From NCBI RefSeq assembly GCF_041224545.1, contig NZ_JBGFGP010000151.1, positions 13,379 through 77,378 of the forward strand: a stretch of 64,000 nucleotides of DNA. The letters are read 5' to 3'. Both the position numbers and the translations under genes were made by a program. Below the pieces are notes generated by a model. The model did not search any database. It was not told where the DNA came from and worked only from the letters and a program-made list of their open reading frames with translations. The stretch is from Sedimentitalea sp041224545. GTDB lineage: Bacteria > Pseudomonadota > Alphaproteobacteria > Rhodobacterales > Rhodobacteraceae. Of this stretch, positions 44,797-54,104 are shown one piece after another (the first letter of the stretch is position 1; each line of letters opens with the position of its first letter).

Positions 44797-46209
44797 ATGA
44801 ACTGGGATGAATTCGGGGATTGGGGCCGAAGGATCTCGGACTGGGCACAGGACTATCACCTGACGGTTGGCGACCGTCCCGTTCGGGCGCAAACAAGGCC
44901 CGGCGACATCCTGAATGCGCTGCCCGTCACCCCGCCCGACTCACCGGAAGACATGGAAACCGTGTTCCGCGACTTTGAGAACATCGTGATGCCGGGCATC
45001 ACACATTGGCAGCATCCCCGTTTCTTCGCCTATTTCAACGCCAATGCCGCCGCTCCGTCGGTGCTGGCGGAATTCCTGGTCAGTGCCATCGCCCCGCAAT
45101 GTATGCTCTGGCAAACCTCTCCGGCCGCAACCGAGATGGAAACCCGGATGATGGACTGGCTGCGCCAATCGCTGGGGCTGCCCGCTGGTTTCGAGGGTGT
45201 CATTCAGGACAGCGCAAGCTCCGCCACACTCGCCGCCGTTCTGACGATGCGCGAGCGCGCGCTGAACTGGACCGGCAACATTTCGGGACTGGCGGGAAAT
45301 CCGCAACTCAGGGTCTATTGCTCGGCCGAGGTTCATACATCGGTCGACCGTGCCATCTGGATCTCGGGCATCGGGCAGGACAATCTCGTGCGGGTGCCGA
45401 TCAGCGGAGACTGGCGCGGCATGGATCCCGACGCACTGGACGCGGCCATACGCGCGGACAAGGCGGCGGGGCTGACGCCGGCCGGCGTGATCCTCTGTGT
45501 CGGCGGGACGGGAACCGGTGCGACCGACCCGGTCGATGCCTGCCTGCAAATAGCAGAGGCACATGGTCTATATACCCATGTGGATGCCGCATGGGCCGGT
45601 TCCGCGATGATATGCCCTGAGTTTCGGCATTACTGGCCCGGCATCGAGCGCGCGGACAGCATCGTGTTCAACCCGCATAAGTGGCTCGGCGTGCAATTCG
45701 ATTGCTCGGCACACTTCCTGCGCAACCCGGATGACCTGGTCAGGACGCTGGCGATTCAGCCGGAATATCTCAAGACCCACGGCCACGACGGCATCATCAA
45801 CTATTCCGAATGGTCGGTGCCCTTGGGCCGTCGCTTTCGCGCGCTCAAGATCTGGTTCCTCCTGCGGACCTACGGGCTGGAAGGGCTGCGCGAGCGCCTG
45901 CGCAATCACGTGAGATGGTCGGAAGCGTTGCACGACAAACTCGCCGCGACACCGGATTTCGAGATCACGTCGACACGGATGTGGTCGCTCTTTACCTTCC
46001 GCCATGCACCGCGCGGCGTGAGCGAACTTGACGACCTGAACCTGCGCCTGTTGAACGCGATCAATGATGACGGACGCATCTATCTGACCCAAACACGGGT
46101 TGACGGCAATCTGGTGATCCGTTTCCAGGCCGGTCAATTCGAGACAACGGAGGCCGATGTCATGATGGCATATGACGTCATCACCGAAATCGCGGAAGCG
46201 CTCGCATGA
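44797..46209 (+). CDS. PLP-dependent aromatic-amino-acid decarboxylase-like protein
   Basis: A 470-residue group II PLP decarboxylase. The PLP lysine is in FNPHKWLGV near residue 300; VDAAWAGSAMICPE supplies the Asp that contacts the pyridine nitrogen; and HPRFFAYFNANAAAPSVLAE near residue 70 is the usual substrate-entry segment. Such enzymes decarboxylate DOPA, tyrosine, phenylalanine or tryptophan. The start could be the ATG at 44797 (MNWDEFGDWG) or one at 44743. The stop overlaps the hpaH ATG, so it is coupled to the hpa genes, suggesting that it feeds aromatic amines toward homoprotocatechuate; substrate unproven. Confidence 0.87.
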   Translation: MNWDEFGDWGRRISDWAQDYHLTVGDRPVRAQTRPGDILNALPVTPPDSPEDMETVFRDFENIVMPGITHWQHPRFFAYFNANAAAPSVLAEFLVSAIAPQCMLWQTSPAATEMETRMMDWLRQSLGLPAGFEGVIQDSASSATLAAVLTMRERALNWTGNISGLAGNPQLRVYCSAEVHTSVDRAIWISGIGQDNLVRVPISGDWRGMDPDALDAAIRADKAAGLTPAGVILCVGGTGTGATDPVDACLQIAEAHGLYTHVDAAWAGSAMICPEFRHYWPGIERADSIVFNPHKWLGVQFDCSAHFLRNPDDLVRTLAIQPEYLKTHGHDGIINYSEWSVPLGRRFRALKIWFLLRTYGLEGLRERLRNHVRWSEALHDKLAATPDFEITSTRMWSLFTFRHAPRGVSELDDLNLRLLNAINDDGRIYLTQTRVDGNLVIRFQAGQFETTEADVMMAYDVITEIAEALA

Positions 46210-47006
46210 CGCCGCAGGATATTCGCGATGCAGCAGATGCGCTGATCGAGGCGGATCGATCGGGGCGCCAGATCGGCCTTTTGTCGCTGCGCTATCCCGG
46301 CATGACGCTGGATGACGCATATGCGGTCCAGGCGGCCCTGATCACCGCCAAATATGCCCAAGGACGCCGCAAGATCGGATGGAAGATCGGCCTGACGAGC
46401 CGCGCCATGCAGCAGGCGTTGAACATCACCACTCCCGACAGCGGCATATTGCTGGACGACATGCTCTTTCAGTCCGGTGACACGGTGCAGAACGGGCGGT
46501 ACATCCAGCCGCGGATCGAGGCGGAAATCGCCTTTGTCATGGGCTCTTCTCTGAGCGGCGCGAACTGTACCCGTGAAGAGGTTATCGCCGCCACCGATCA
46601 CGTCTCGCCCGCGCTCGAGATTCTCGACACAAGGGTTTTGCGTACCGATCCCGACACCGGCCAGCCCAGGGTCATAACGGATACCATTTCCGATAACGCG
46701 GCGAATGCGGGAATTGTGCTGGGCCGCTCGAAACACGCGATTGCGGATCACGACCTGCGTTGGGTCGGGGCCATCGTCAGCCGCGACGACACGGTCGAGG
46801 AAACCGGGCTTGGGGCCGGTGTTCTCAACGATCCGGTGACTTCGGTTCTCTGGCTCGCGCGGCGTCTTGCGGAACATGGACAAGCCATCGAGGCGGGCGA
46901 TATCGTCTTGTCAGGATCGTTCATCCGCCCGCTCGAAGCGCCGTCCGGCTCTCGCATCCAAGCCGACTTTGGTCCCTTCGGGTCGGTAAAGATCACATTC
47001 GACTAG
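46206..47006 (+). CDS. hpaH: 2-oxo-hept-4-ene-1,7-dioate hydratase
   Basis: A 266-residue member of the 2-hydroxypentadienoate hydratase/fumarylacetoacetase fold family, which adds water to 2-oxohept-4-ene-dioate in the homoprotocatechuate pathway. Family segments: RKIGWKIGLTSRAMQQALNI near residue 55, PRIEAEIAFVMG near 100 with metal-ligand Glu residues, and PALEILDTRV. The ATG overlaps the decarboxylase stop (ATGA). Confidence 0.9.
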   Translation: MTPQDIRDAADALIEADRSGRQIGLLSLRYPGMTLDDAYAVQAALITAKYAQGRRKIGWKIGLTSRAMQQALNITTPDSGILLDDMLFQSGDTVQNGRYIQPRIEAEIAFVMGSSLSGANCTREEVIAATDHVSPALEILDTRVLRTDPDTGQPRVITDTISDNAANAGIVLGRSKHAIADHDLRWVGAIVSRDDTVEETGLGAGVLNDPVTSVLWLARRLAEHGQAIEAGDIVLSGSFIRPLEAPSGSRIQADFGPFGSVKITFD

Positions 47007-47016
47007 AGGATATCCC

Positions 47017-47790
47017 ATGCCCGCACCAACCAATATGCTCAAGCAGCGATTTCAGGCCGGCGACACCACCTTTGGCTGCTGGCTCAGCTTCGCCGAAGCC
47101 GGGCCGACGGAAGTCATGGGCACCGCCGGCTTCGACTGGCTTGTGATCGACGGAGAGCACGCGCCAAATGACGTGCGTTCGATCCGTGACCAGCTGATGG
47201 CGCTGCAAGCAAGCCCGTCGCCCGCGATCGTGCGCGTTCCGGTGGGCGAGCCGTGGATCATCAAGCAGGTACTGGATATCGGAGCGCAATCGATTCTCGT
47301 GCCCATGATCGAAAGCGGCGAACAGGCCGCGCAGATGGTGCGCGCATGCACCTATCCGCCCACGGGCATGCGCGGCGTCGGTGCCACCAGCACGCGGTCG
47401 TCGCGCTTTTCCACCATCGAGGATTACGTGCATACCGCCGATGACCAGATCGCGCTGATCCTGCAGGTCGAAAACCGTGCCGGGATTGCCGCACTGGATG
47501 ACATCCTTGCCGTGGACGGCGTGGATTGTGTCTTTATCGGCCCGGCCGACCTGGCGGCGGATATGGGGCATCGCGGCAATCCCGGCCATCCCGACGTGCA
47601 CGGCACAATCGTGGAAACGCTGGGGCGGATTGCCGCTGCCGGCAAGGTGCCGGGCATCCTGTCGCTCTCTGACGATGTCATCGAAAGCTATGTCGAGGCC
47701 GGTGCCCGGTTTGTCGCCGTCGCGATCGATGTCATCACGCTGAGCAGGGCGGCACAGGCAACCGCCAGACGCTGGATCAAACCGGCATAG
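47017..47790 (+). CDS. hpaI: 4-hydroxy-2-oxoheptanedioate aldolase
   Basis: A 257-residue HpcH/HpaI class II aldolase that splits 4-hydroxy-2-oxoheptanedioate to pyruvate and succinate semialdehyde, the last step of the pathway. Visible are the metal/substrate residues of GFDWLVIDGEHAPND near 45, the Arg of VRVPVGEPWIIKQVLD, and DCVFIGPADLAADMG near 175. The 3' end overlaps the convergent DUF3095 gene by 14 bases. Confidence 0.92.
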   Translation: MPAPTNMLKQRFQAGDTTFGCWLSFAEAGPTEVMGTAGFDWLVIDGEHAPNDVRSIRDQLMALQASPSPAIVRVPVGEPWIIKQVLDIGAQSILVPMIESGEQAAQMVRACTYPPTGMRGVGATSTRSSRFSTIEDYVHTADDQIALILQVENRAGIAALDDILAVDGVDCVFIGPADLAADMGHRGNPGHPDVHGTIVETLGRIAAAGKVPGILSLSDDVIESYVEAGARFVAVAIDVITLSRAAQATARRWIKPA

Positions 47791-48925
47791 CGCGCATCAG
47801 TTCCGTCGCCTTTGCATAGCCGCCGGACGCCCCATCGACGAGATGTATGTGATCGTCCCGATGGATCGAGGGCACGAAACAGGTGATCATCGCCGCCTCC
47901 TGCTCGAAGAGACCAAATCGCAGGATGCCGTCCGCGCGGGCGGCGTCCAGCAGCGACCGGATACGCGCCTGGGTTTCGGCATCGCAATCCAGCGTCATTT
48001 TCAACCCGTCATCGAATTTGCGAAAATCCGCATTGGTGCTGACCACGGCCTTGTAGTGTTTGGGTTCGAAGTTCCCGGTCTTGAGGCCGGCCTTGAAGAA
48101 AATCCACGCAATCGTGTTTTCGAGCAACAATTCCAGCCGCCGCCGGAATACTGACGTCCTGCCTCGTGACACATGCGCCTCGATATCAAGCCCCGGTGGC
48201 GGAAATTGCAGTCCGGGCCCATCTGGCGGCAAGGGATGCCCGCTGCGGTTCAGCCCCTCGGCCAGATCGACGATGTCGCGCAGTATCCTGTCGAACGCCG
48301 CGGCTGACTTTCCTTGCACCGGCTTGACCACGAGGGACAGAATGCTGCCGTTGCGCGCGCTTGCATTACTCCAGCGGCATGAGAGGCCCTCAAGGTCTGG
48401 GAGCGCGCCGGATTCTGCGGCGGGCAACAGATTATCACCCGCTTTCATCCGCTCATCCGCCCAGGACAGGCCCCCGCCACTGAACATCGCGTAATCGATC
48501 GCCTCCGATGCCTGATACCGCGCAACGGATACGTCGAAGCCTGCAGCGCGAATTTCGCAGACCGGCACCTGCGCAACCCGTAGCGACACGCCGAATTCCT
48601 CGTCCGCCCACCGTTTCAGCACACCGAGAATGCGCGCGGAATCTGCCGCATGTTCCGGATCCATCGCGAGCGTCGCGCCATCTCCTCCGAAAATGTAGGG
48701 AAAGGTATGACCGTCGCCCGCATTTAAATGCGCCGATATGACCGATGCACCGATCATGTTGACCAGCTTGTATTTACCGTCGGCGATCAATGCGGTCGAT
48801 CCGACAATATCTGCCGTCGCGACGATCCAGTCCTCCGGGAGCGGCGTATAGCTTGCCGGATCCGTCAATGCGCTGAATTGCGCAATGCGCGGCAGACTTT
48901 CGTAAAACCCGGTCGTATCCTTCAT
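47777..48925 (-). CDS. DUF3095 protein with class III cyclase-like segments
   Basis: A 382-residue protein of family DUF3095, function not established. The start at 48925 (MKDTTGFYESL) fits the family N-terminus. Around residue 35 the sequence VATADIVGSTALI, and then PYIFGGDGATLA near residue 75, resemble the two metal-binding Asp regions of class III adenylate/guanylate cyclases. A second half (~190-370) is unrelated to known enzymes. I therefore treat it as a possible nucleotidyl-cyclase-fold protein. It runs against hpaI and is the only gene in its direction here. Confidence 0.75.
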   Translation of the reverse strand: MKDTTGFYESLPRIAQFSALTDPASYTPLPEDWIVATADIVGSTALIADGKYKLVNMIGASVISAHLNAGDGHTFPYIFGGDGATLAMDPEHAADSARILGVLKRWADEEFGVSLRVAQVPVCEIRAAGFDVSVARYQASEAIDYAMFSGGGLSWADERMKAGDNLLPAAESGALPDLEGLSCRWSNASARNGSILSLVVKPVQGKSAAAFDRILRDIVDLAEGLNRSGHPLPPDGPGLQFPPPGLDIEAHVSRGRTSVFRRRLELLLENTIAWIFFKAGLKTGNFEPKHYKAVVSTNADFRKFDDGLKMTLDCDAETQARIRSLLDAARADGILRFGLFEQEAAMITCFVPSIHRDDHIHLVDGASGGYAKATELMRAMPV

Positions 48926-49043
48926 CGCTGGTCGCCTGCCATGTCCAGTACCCTTTATGTAGGTGCTTTCCCGGCCCTGTCTATCCAGGTTGCACATGCC
49001 TCACGCGCATGTCACCCAAACGACGACAGTGAAGGAGTAAAAC

Positions 49044-50216
49044 ATGCAGGCCGGTCTGATCGTATTATGTCTTGCATATGTGCTCAGTCAGTTTTTTCGC
49101 GCCTTCCTTGCGGTGCTGACCTCGGCGCTGGCACGTGACACGGGCACCGGACCGGATGATCTCGCGGCGGCATCGGGGCTGTGGTTCCTGACCTTTGCCG
49201 CGATGCAGGTGCCGGTCGGCTGGGCGCTCGACCGGTTCGGGCCCCGGCGCACCGCCGCAAGCCTGTTATTCCTGGGCGGCGGCGGTGGCGCCGCACTGTT
49301 CGCCATGGCAACCGCGCCGCTACACATCAAGCTTGCCATGTTGCTGATCGGCATAGGATGCTCGCCGGTGCTGATGGCATCCTATTATATCTTCGCGCGC
49401 GAATTCCCGCCCGCCCGGTTCGCCGTCCTCGCGGCGCTGATGCTCGGGGTGGGGTCCGTCGGCAACCTGGTGGCATCCTACCCGATGGCACTTGCGGTGG
49501 AATTCATCGGCTGGCGCGGGTCTCTCGTCGCCCTGTCGTTCCTCTCCATCGTCGTGGCTGGCGGAATCTTCACGCTTGTCCAGGATCCGGAGACCATACC
49601 CGGCAGCAAAGGCGGCTCGGTGCTTGAATTGCTCAAACTGCCGGCGATATGGACGATCCTGCCGATGATGCTGGTCAATTACGCACCGGCGGCGGCGCTG
49701 CGCGGATTGTGGATCGGGCCGTATCTCGGGGATGTATTTGGCCTCGGAACCGCGCAGATCGGACAGGCCACTTTTGTGATGGGCGCCGCCATGATCGCCG
49801 GAACGCTCGCTTACGGGCCGATGGACAGGCTCTTGCGAACGCGCAAATGGGTCGTCTTCGGCGGCAACCTCGCCGTTGCCGTGATCCTCGGCCTGTTGGT
49901 GGCAATGATCGACACCAGCGCGGCTCTGTCGATCCTCCTGATGGCATTGATCGGCTTTTTCGGCGCATCCTTTCCAGTGATCATCGCGCATGGGCGCAGT
50001 TTCTTTCCACCGCATCTTGTCGGGCGCGGCGTCACCCTGATGAACCTCTTCGGCATCGGCGGAGCGGGCATCGCGCAGTTCGCCTCGGGGCGCATTCATG
50101 AACACATGGCCCCGTATGGCGCGACCCAGGCCTATGCGGCGATTTTCGCGTTTTTCGGCCTGATGCTGCTCGCCGGAACACTTCTTTACCTGTTCAGCCG
50201 CGACCGCCTGGACTGA
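49044..50216 (+). CDS. Major facilitator superfamily transporter
   Basis: A 390-residue inner-membrane protein with about twelve hydrophobic segments. The loop 2-3 motif (GWALDRFGPRRTAASLLFLG) and a second-half copy (YGPMDRLLRTRKWVVFGG) are the MFS hallmarks. AAGGAG precedes the ATG by a good distance. Substrate unknown. It stands alone between the DUF3095 gene (divergent) and asd. Confidence 0.87.
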   Translation: MQAGLIVLCLAYVLSQFFRAFLAVLTSALARDTGTGPDDLAAASGLWFLTFAAMQVPVGWALDRFGPRRTAASLLFLGGGGGAALFAMATAPLHIKLAMLLIGIGCSPVLMASYYIFAREFPPARFAVLAALMLGVGSVGNLVASYPMALAVEFIGWRGSLVALSFLSIVVAGGIFTLVQDPETIPGSKGGSVLELLKLPAIWTILPMMLVNYAPAAALRGLWIGPYLGDVFGLGTAQIGQATFVMGAAMIAGTLAYGPMDRLLRTRKWVVFGGNLAVAVILGLLVAMIDTSAALSILLMALIGFFGASFPVIIAHGRSFFPPHLVGRGVTLMNLFGIGGAGIAQFASGRIHEHMAPYGATQAYAAIFAFFGLMLLAGTLLYLFSRDRLD

Positions 50217-50296
50217 GCCCCCCTTTTCCCCGCTGCCGTTTGTCGCTAAGAGGCCGCAGCCGGCATATGTGTCGGCGCAAATTCTGGAGAAACAAG

Positions 50297-51319
50297 ATGG
50301 GTTATCGCATCGTCGTCGTCGGTGCCACGGGCAATGTGGGCCGTGAAATGCTGAACATCCTGGCCGAGCGCCAGTTCCCGGTTGCCGAGATTGCCGCGCT
50401 GGCAAGCCGCAAATCGCTGGGAACCGAGGTGAGCTTTGGCGACACGACCCTGACAACCAAGGATCTTGATACCTTCGATTTCACCGGCTGGGACATGGCC
50501 CTGTTCGCGGTGGGCTCCGACGCCACCAAAACCTATGCGCCCAAGGCCGCCGCCGCGGGCTGCGTGGTGATCGACAACAGCTCGCTCTATCGCTACGATT
50601 CGGACGTACCGCTGATCGTGCCCGAGGTGAACGCGGATGCGATCATGGGCTACTCCAAAAAGAACATAATCGCCAATCCGAACTGTTCGACCGCGCAGAT
50701 GGTCGTGGCACTCAAGCCGCTGCATGATCGCGCCCGGATCAAGCGCGTCGTGGTCAGCACCTATCAATCTGTGTCCGGTGCCGGCAAGGAAGGCATCGAC
50801 GAGCTGTGGGATCAGACAAAGAGCATTTACAATCCGGTCGATGACAAGCCGGCCAGGAAGTTCACCAAGCAGATCGCATTCAACGTCATCCCGCATATCG
50901 ACGTCTTCATGGAAGACGGCTCGACCAAGGAAGAATGGAAGATGGTGGCCGAAACCAAGAAGATCGTCGATCCCGCGATCAAGGTCACGGCGACCTGTGT
51001 GCGGGTGCCGGTTTTCGTCGGCCATTCCGAAGCGGTGAACATCGAGTTCGAGGATCATCTCGACGAGGACGAGGCCCGCGAAATTCTGCGCGAAGCGCCT
51101 GGCATCATGGTCATCGACAAGCGCGAAGACGGTGGTTACGTGACCCCGGTCGAGTGCGTCGGCGATTATGCCACCTTCATCAGCCGCATCCGCCAGGACA
51201 GCACCATCGACAACGGTCTGAACCTGTGGTGCGTGTCCGACAACCTGCGCAAGGGCGCGGCGCTGAACGCGGTTCAGATCGCCGAAACGCTGGGCACGCG
51301 GGTCCTGCAAAAGGGCTGA
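50297..51319 (+). CDS. asd: Aspartate-semialdehyde dehydrogenase
   Basis: A 340-residue enzyme of lysine/threonine/methionine biosynthesis that reduces aspartyl phosphate to the semialdehyde with NADPH. Motifs: the Rossmann VVGATGNVGREML at 6-18, the catalytic Cys in NPNCSTAQMV near 132, and the His-bearing RVPVFVGHSEAVN near 240. The start at 50297 follows TGGAGAAAC; a longer frame upstream is not family-like. A GC hairpin follows. Confidence 0.97.
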   Translation: MGYRIVVVGATGNVGREMLNILAERQFPVAEIAALASRKSLGTEVSFGDTTLTTKDLDTFDFTGWDMALFAVGSDATKTYAPKAAAAGCVVIDNSSLYRYDSDVPLIVPEVNADAIMGYSKKNIIANPNCSTAQMVVALKPLHDRARIKRVVVSTYQSVSGAGKEGIDELWDQTKSIYNPVDDKPARKFTKQIAFNVIPHIDVFMEDGSTKEEWKMVAETKKIVDPAIKVTATCVRVPVFVGHSEAVNIEFEDHLDEDEAREILREAPGIMVIDKREDGGYVTPVECVGDYATFISRIRQDSTIDNGLNLWCVSDNLRKGAALNAVQIAETLGTRVLQKG

Positions 51320-51339
51320 AACACGGCCATCGGGTCAAA

Positions 51340-51359
51340 GGGGCGGCGCGTGCCGCCCC
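51340..51359. terminator. Hairpin between asd and the convergent carbonic anhydrase gene
   Basis: Perfect 8-bp stem GGGGCGGC / GCCGCCCC with a GCGT loop, 20 bases after the asd stop, followed by a weak AAGTTTCC tail. Confidence 0.65.
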
Positions 51360-51454
51360 AAGTTTCCGACCACGCTCGGCCTGGTCGTGCAACCATATCC
51401 GGCGCTTTGCTGATTTTCACATAGACGAACCGCGGCCACGATCCGCGATGTCGC

Positions 51455-52105
51455 TCAGACCGGATAAAACTTGTGCGTGCCCGGATCGTAGCATTCCAGC
51501 CCGCCTTCTCCGATATCGGTCCAGAGCCCATGCAGGCTCAGTTCGCCCTCCCTGATCGCCTCCTCCACGAATGGAAAGGTCATCAGGTTCTCGAGCGACG
51601 CCACGACCGCCTGTTTCTCGAACTGGCGCGCCTGTTCGCCGGCATCGCCGATTTCAGAGACCAGATCGAACTTGGGACGCAGGATGTCCATCCAGCGCCC
51701 CACAAAGCTCTCCTTCGCCTCCAGTTCGGGGGCGTTGCCCTTGCACATGTCGATACAGCCCGCAACACCACCGCATTGCGAATGGCCCAGCACGATCAGA
51801 TGCGCCACCTTGAGCACGGTGACGGCGTATTCGACCGTGGCGCTGGTTCCGTGATGATCGCCGTCAGGTTCGTAAGGCGGCACCAGATTTGCGATATTGC
51901 GGTGAATAAAGAACTCGCCCTGATCCGCACCGAAGATCGAGGTGACGTGAACCCGGCTGTCGCAACATGAGATCACCATCGCACGCGGACGCTGGCCTTC
52001 GTTGGCCAATCGCCGATACCAGCCACGATTCTCCTCGTATGCAGTGGCTTTCCAGCCATGATACCGTTGCACGAGATAGGCAGGCAGGGGTTTGGCAAAC
52101 TTCAT
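51455..52105 (-). CDS. beta-Class carbonic anhydrase
   Basis: A 216-residue zinc enzyme that interconverts CO2 and bicarbonate. Zinc ligands and the active-site dyad are visible: ISCCDSRVHV near residue 45 (Cys, with the Asp-Arg pair) and LGHSQCGGVAG near 105 (His and Cys). The ribosome site AGGGAAC precedes the ATG. It is divergent from the small gene at 52276. Confidence 0.95.
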   Translation of the reverse strand: MKFAKPLPAYLVQRYHGWKATAYEENRGWYRRLANEGQRPRAMVISCCDSRVHVTSIFGADQGEFFIHRNIANLVPPYEPDGDHHGTSATVEYAVTVLKVAHLIVLGHSQCGGVAGCIDMCKGNAPELEAKESFVGRWMDILRPKFDLVSEIGDAGEQARQFEKQAVVASLENLMTFPFVEEAIREGELSLHGLWTDIGEGGLECYDPGTHKFYPV

Positions 52106-52275
52106 CTATCGTTCCCTTTTGATTGAACGGTCTGGCGCTGTCTTCTGCCGTGTCATTATCCGGAAATCTAGCCAAATTCGAGCAATTCCGATGCCCGAGG
52201 CGAAACCTTTTGCAAACCAGTGTGCCCGATGATGGGAAAGCCGTGGGGGCATCAGAACGATTTGGGGTGAAGAAA

Positions 52276-52656
52276 GTGGACAGCATTACGACATTGAATC
52301 CAACCGAGACCGTTCGGCTGGATCATGACCGCCTGAATGCGCTGTATCTGCAATTGGGCGAAGCGGGAGCAGAGGATGTCGTGTGCCGCGCGATCGAGGA
52401 ACTGGCGGTTCGATTGGCACATTGCGAAAGATGCTGGCGACAGCGCCAAGTCACCGAACTGCGCAAGAACGCGCGGTCGCTGATCGCGATTTCCGAGCAG
52501 ATCGGCATGTGCGAGATCGCGCAGGCTGCCGGCGACGTGACAAGGACCATCGACAATGGCGATGACGTGGCCTGTGCCGCGACCTTGTTCCGGTTGATCC
52601 GGCTTGGGGATCGTTCGTTGACTGCCGTCTGGAACCTGCGTGATCTTTCCCTCTGA
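52276..52656 (+). CDS. Small conserved protein of unknown function (HPt-like helices)
   Basis: A 126-residue all-helical acidic protein. Its four predicted helices (about AEDVVCRAIEELAVRLAHCERCWR, QVTELRKNARSLIAISEQIG, MCEIAQAAGDVTRTIDNGD, and CAATLFRLIRLGDRSLTAVWNL) recall a histidine phosphotransfer bundle, but no His in an HxxKG context is seen. The GTG at 52276 is chosen because GGGGTGA lies six bases upstream; longer frames run into the carbonic anhydrase promoter. It precedes the aminopeptidase gene by 65 bases. Confidence 0.55.
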   Translation: MDSITTLNPTETVRLDHDRLNALYLQLGEAGAEDVVCRAIEELAVRLAHCERCWRQRQVTELRKNARSLIAISEQIGMCEIAQAAGDVTRTIDNGDDVACAATLFRLIRLGDRSLTAVWNLRDLSL

Positions 52657-52721
52657 CAGGGCTTGCAGTGCGGCGCTGCGCGGCTAGTCTGGCGCTCAGC
52701 TTCATGACCCGAGAGTGCCCG

Positions 52722-54104
52722 ATGCCCCATTGCCTTGCCAAGGACGCCCAAGACGCGATCGACCTGCATATCATTGACACCACGTCGCTGGACGACTGGC
52801 TCGCCGGACAGGATGAGTCAGTGCACGACTGGGTGCGCCTGAACGGATTTTCAGGCAAGCTCGGCCAGACATTGCTGGTTCCGGCAGATGGCGATCGTGC
52901 AGTCATCGCGCTCGCCGGATACGGAACAGCGGCCAAGCGCGCGCGCGGCCATTTCCCATTGGCATCGGCAGCCACGAAATTGCCCGAGGGAACCTATCGC
53001 ATCGCCTCCGGCCTGCCGGAGGATATGGCGGAAACCGAATGCCTTGGCTGGCTACTCTCGGGCTATCGCTTTGATCGGTACAAAAGCAAATCCGACAAGG
53101 TCGTGGCCCTGGTTCCGCCGCAAGGTGTGGACGCCGATAAGGTTGCGATACTGGCCGAGGCGGAAACCATGATCCGCGATCTGGTCAATACGCCCGCGTC
53201 GGACATGAGCCCTCGGCATCTCGCCGAGGCGGCCACGGCGCTGGCTGAGGAACATGGCGCAGAGATCACCACCATCGTCGGCGATGACCTGCTCGAACGG
53301 AACTTCCCGCTGATCCACACGGTTGGCCGCGCGGCGGCCACCCCTCCGCGCCTGATCGACATGAGGTGGGGGGCGAGCGGCCCCAAACTGACGCTTGTCG
53401 GGAAAGGGGTCTGCTTTGACACGGGCGGTCTCAACCTGAAACCCGGCAGCAGCATGAGCCTGATGAAAAAGGACATGGGCGGCGCGGCGCATGTCTTGGG
53501 CATTGCCCGGATGATCATGGCGATGAAACTCCCGATCCGGTTGCGGGTTCTGATTCCGGCGGTCGAAAACTCGGTATCCGGGTCGTCTTTCCGGCCCGGC
53601 GACATACTCGCCTCGCGCAAGGGGCTGACGGTTGAAAACAACAATACCGATGCCGAAGGACGGCTTGTACTTGCGGATGCGCTCGCCCTCGCGTCCGAGG
53701 ACAAGCCTGACCTGATACTGTCGATGGCGACGCTGACGGGGGCCGCGCGGGTCGCGGTCGGGCCCGATATCGCGCCCTTCTACACCGACGATGACGGCGA
53801 CGCGCTGGCGCTCTCGGCCGCAGGCGCGCGCGTGGATGATCCGGTCTGGCGCATGCCGTTTCACGAGGCCTACGAAACAAGGATCGAACCGGCCAATGCC
53901 GATCTCGACAATGCGCCGTCCGGCGGGTTTGCGGGATCGATCACGGCCGCGCTCTTCCTGCGCCGTTTCGTATCCGACGCCCGCTACGTGCATTTCGACA
54001 TCTATGCGTGGCAACCCTCCAACGCCCCGGCACGGCCGCTCGGTGGCGTCGGAACCGGAGCACGGGCCGTGTTCGATGCCTTGCCCCACATGCTGAAGCT
54101 GTGA
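52722..54104 (+). CDS. M17-family leucyl aminopeptidase
   Basis: A 460-residue dizinc aminopeptidase. The C-terminal catalytic domain has GKGVCFDTGGLNLKPG (metal-binding Asp), the Lys-bearing MKKDMGGAA, and the family signature NTDAEGRLVLADALA near residue 310. The N-terminal regulatory domain is short. It removes N-terminal residues from peptides. The stop overlaps the GTG of the next gene, an NlpC/P60 hydrolase, so the two are coupled and may act together in turnover of cell-wall peptides. Confidence 0.92.
   Translation: MPHCLAKDAQDAIDLHIIDTTSLDDWLAGQDESVHDWVRLNGFSGKLGQTLLVPADGDRAVIALAGYGTAAKRARGHFPLASAATKLPEGTYRIASGLPEDMAETECLGWLLSGYRFDRYKSKSDKVVALVPPQGVDADKVAILAEAETMIRDLVNTPASDMSPRHLAEAATALAEEHGAEITTIVGDDLLERNFPLIHTVGRAAATPPRLIDMRWGASGPKLTLVGKGVCFDTGGLNLKPGSSMSLMKKDMGGAAHVLGIARMIMAMKLPIRLRVLIPAVENSVSGSSFRPGDILASRKGLTVENNNTDAEGRLVLADALALASEDKPDLILSMATLTGAARVAVGPDIAPFYTDDDGDALALSAAGARVDDPVWRMPFHEAYETRIEPANADLDNAPSGGFAGSITAALFLRRFVSDARYVHFDIYAWQPSNAPARPLGGVGTGARAVFDALPHMLKL

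Noticed and set aside
49320..50456. 378-codon minus-strand frame over the MFS gene
   Set aside because: The + strand has hydrophobic MFS segments and loop motifs; the minus product is a low-complexity charged shadow.
52123..52275. Upstream extension of the small gene at 52276 to an ATG at 52123
   Set aside because: The extra residues do not look coding and would run through the carbonic anhydrase promoter; a ribosome site fits the GTG at 52276 better.
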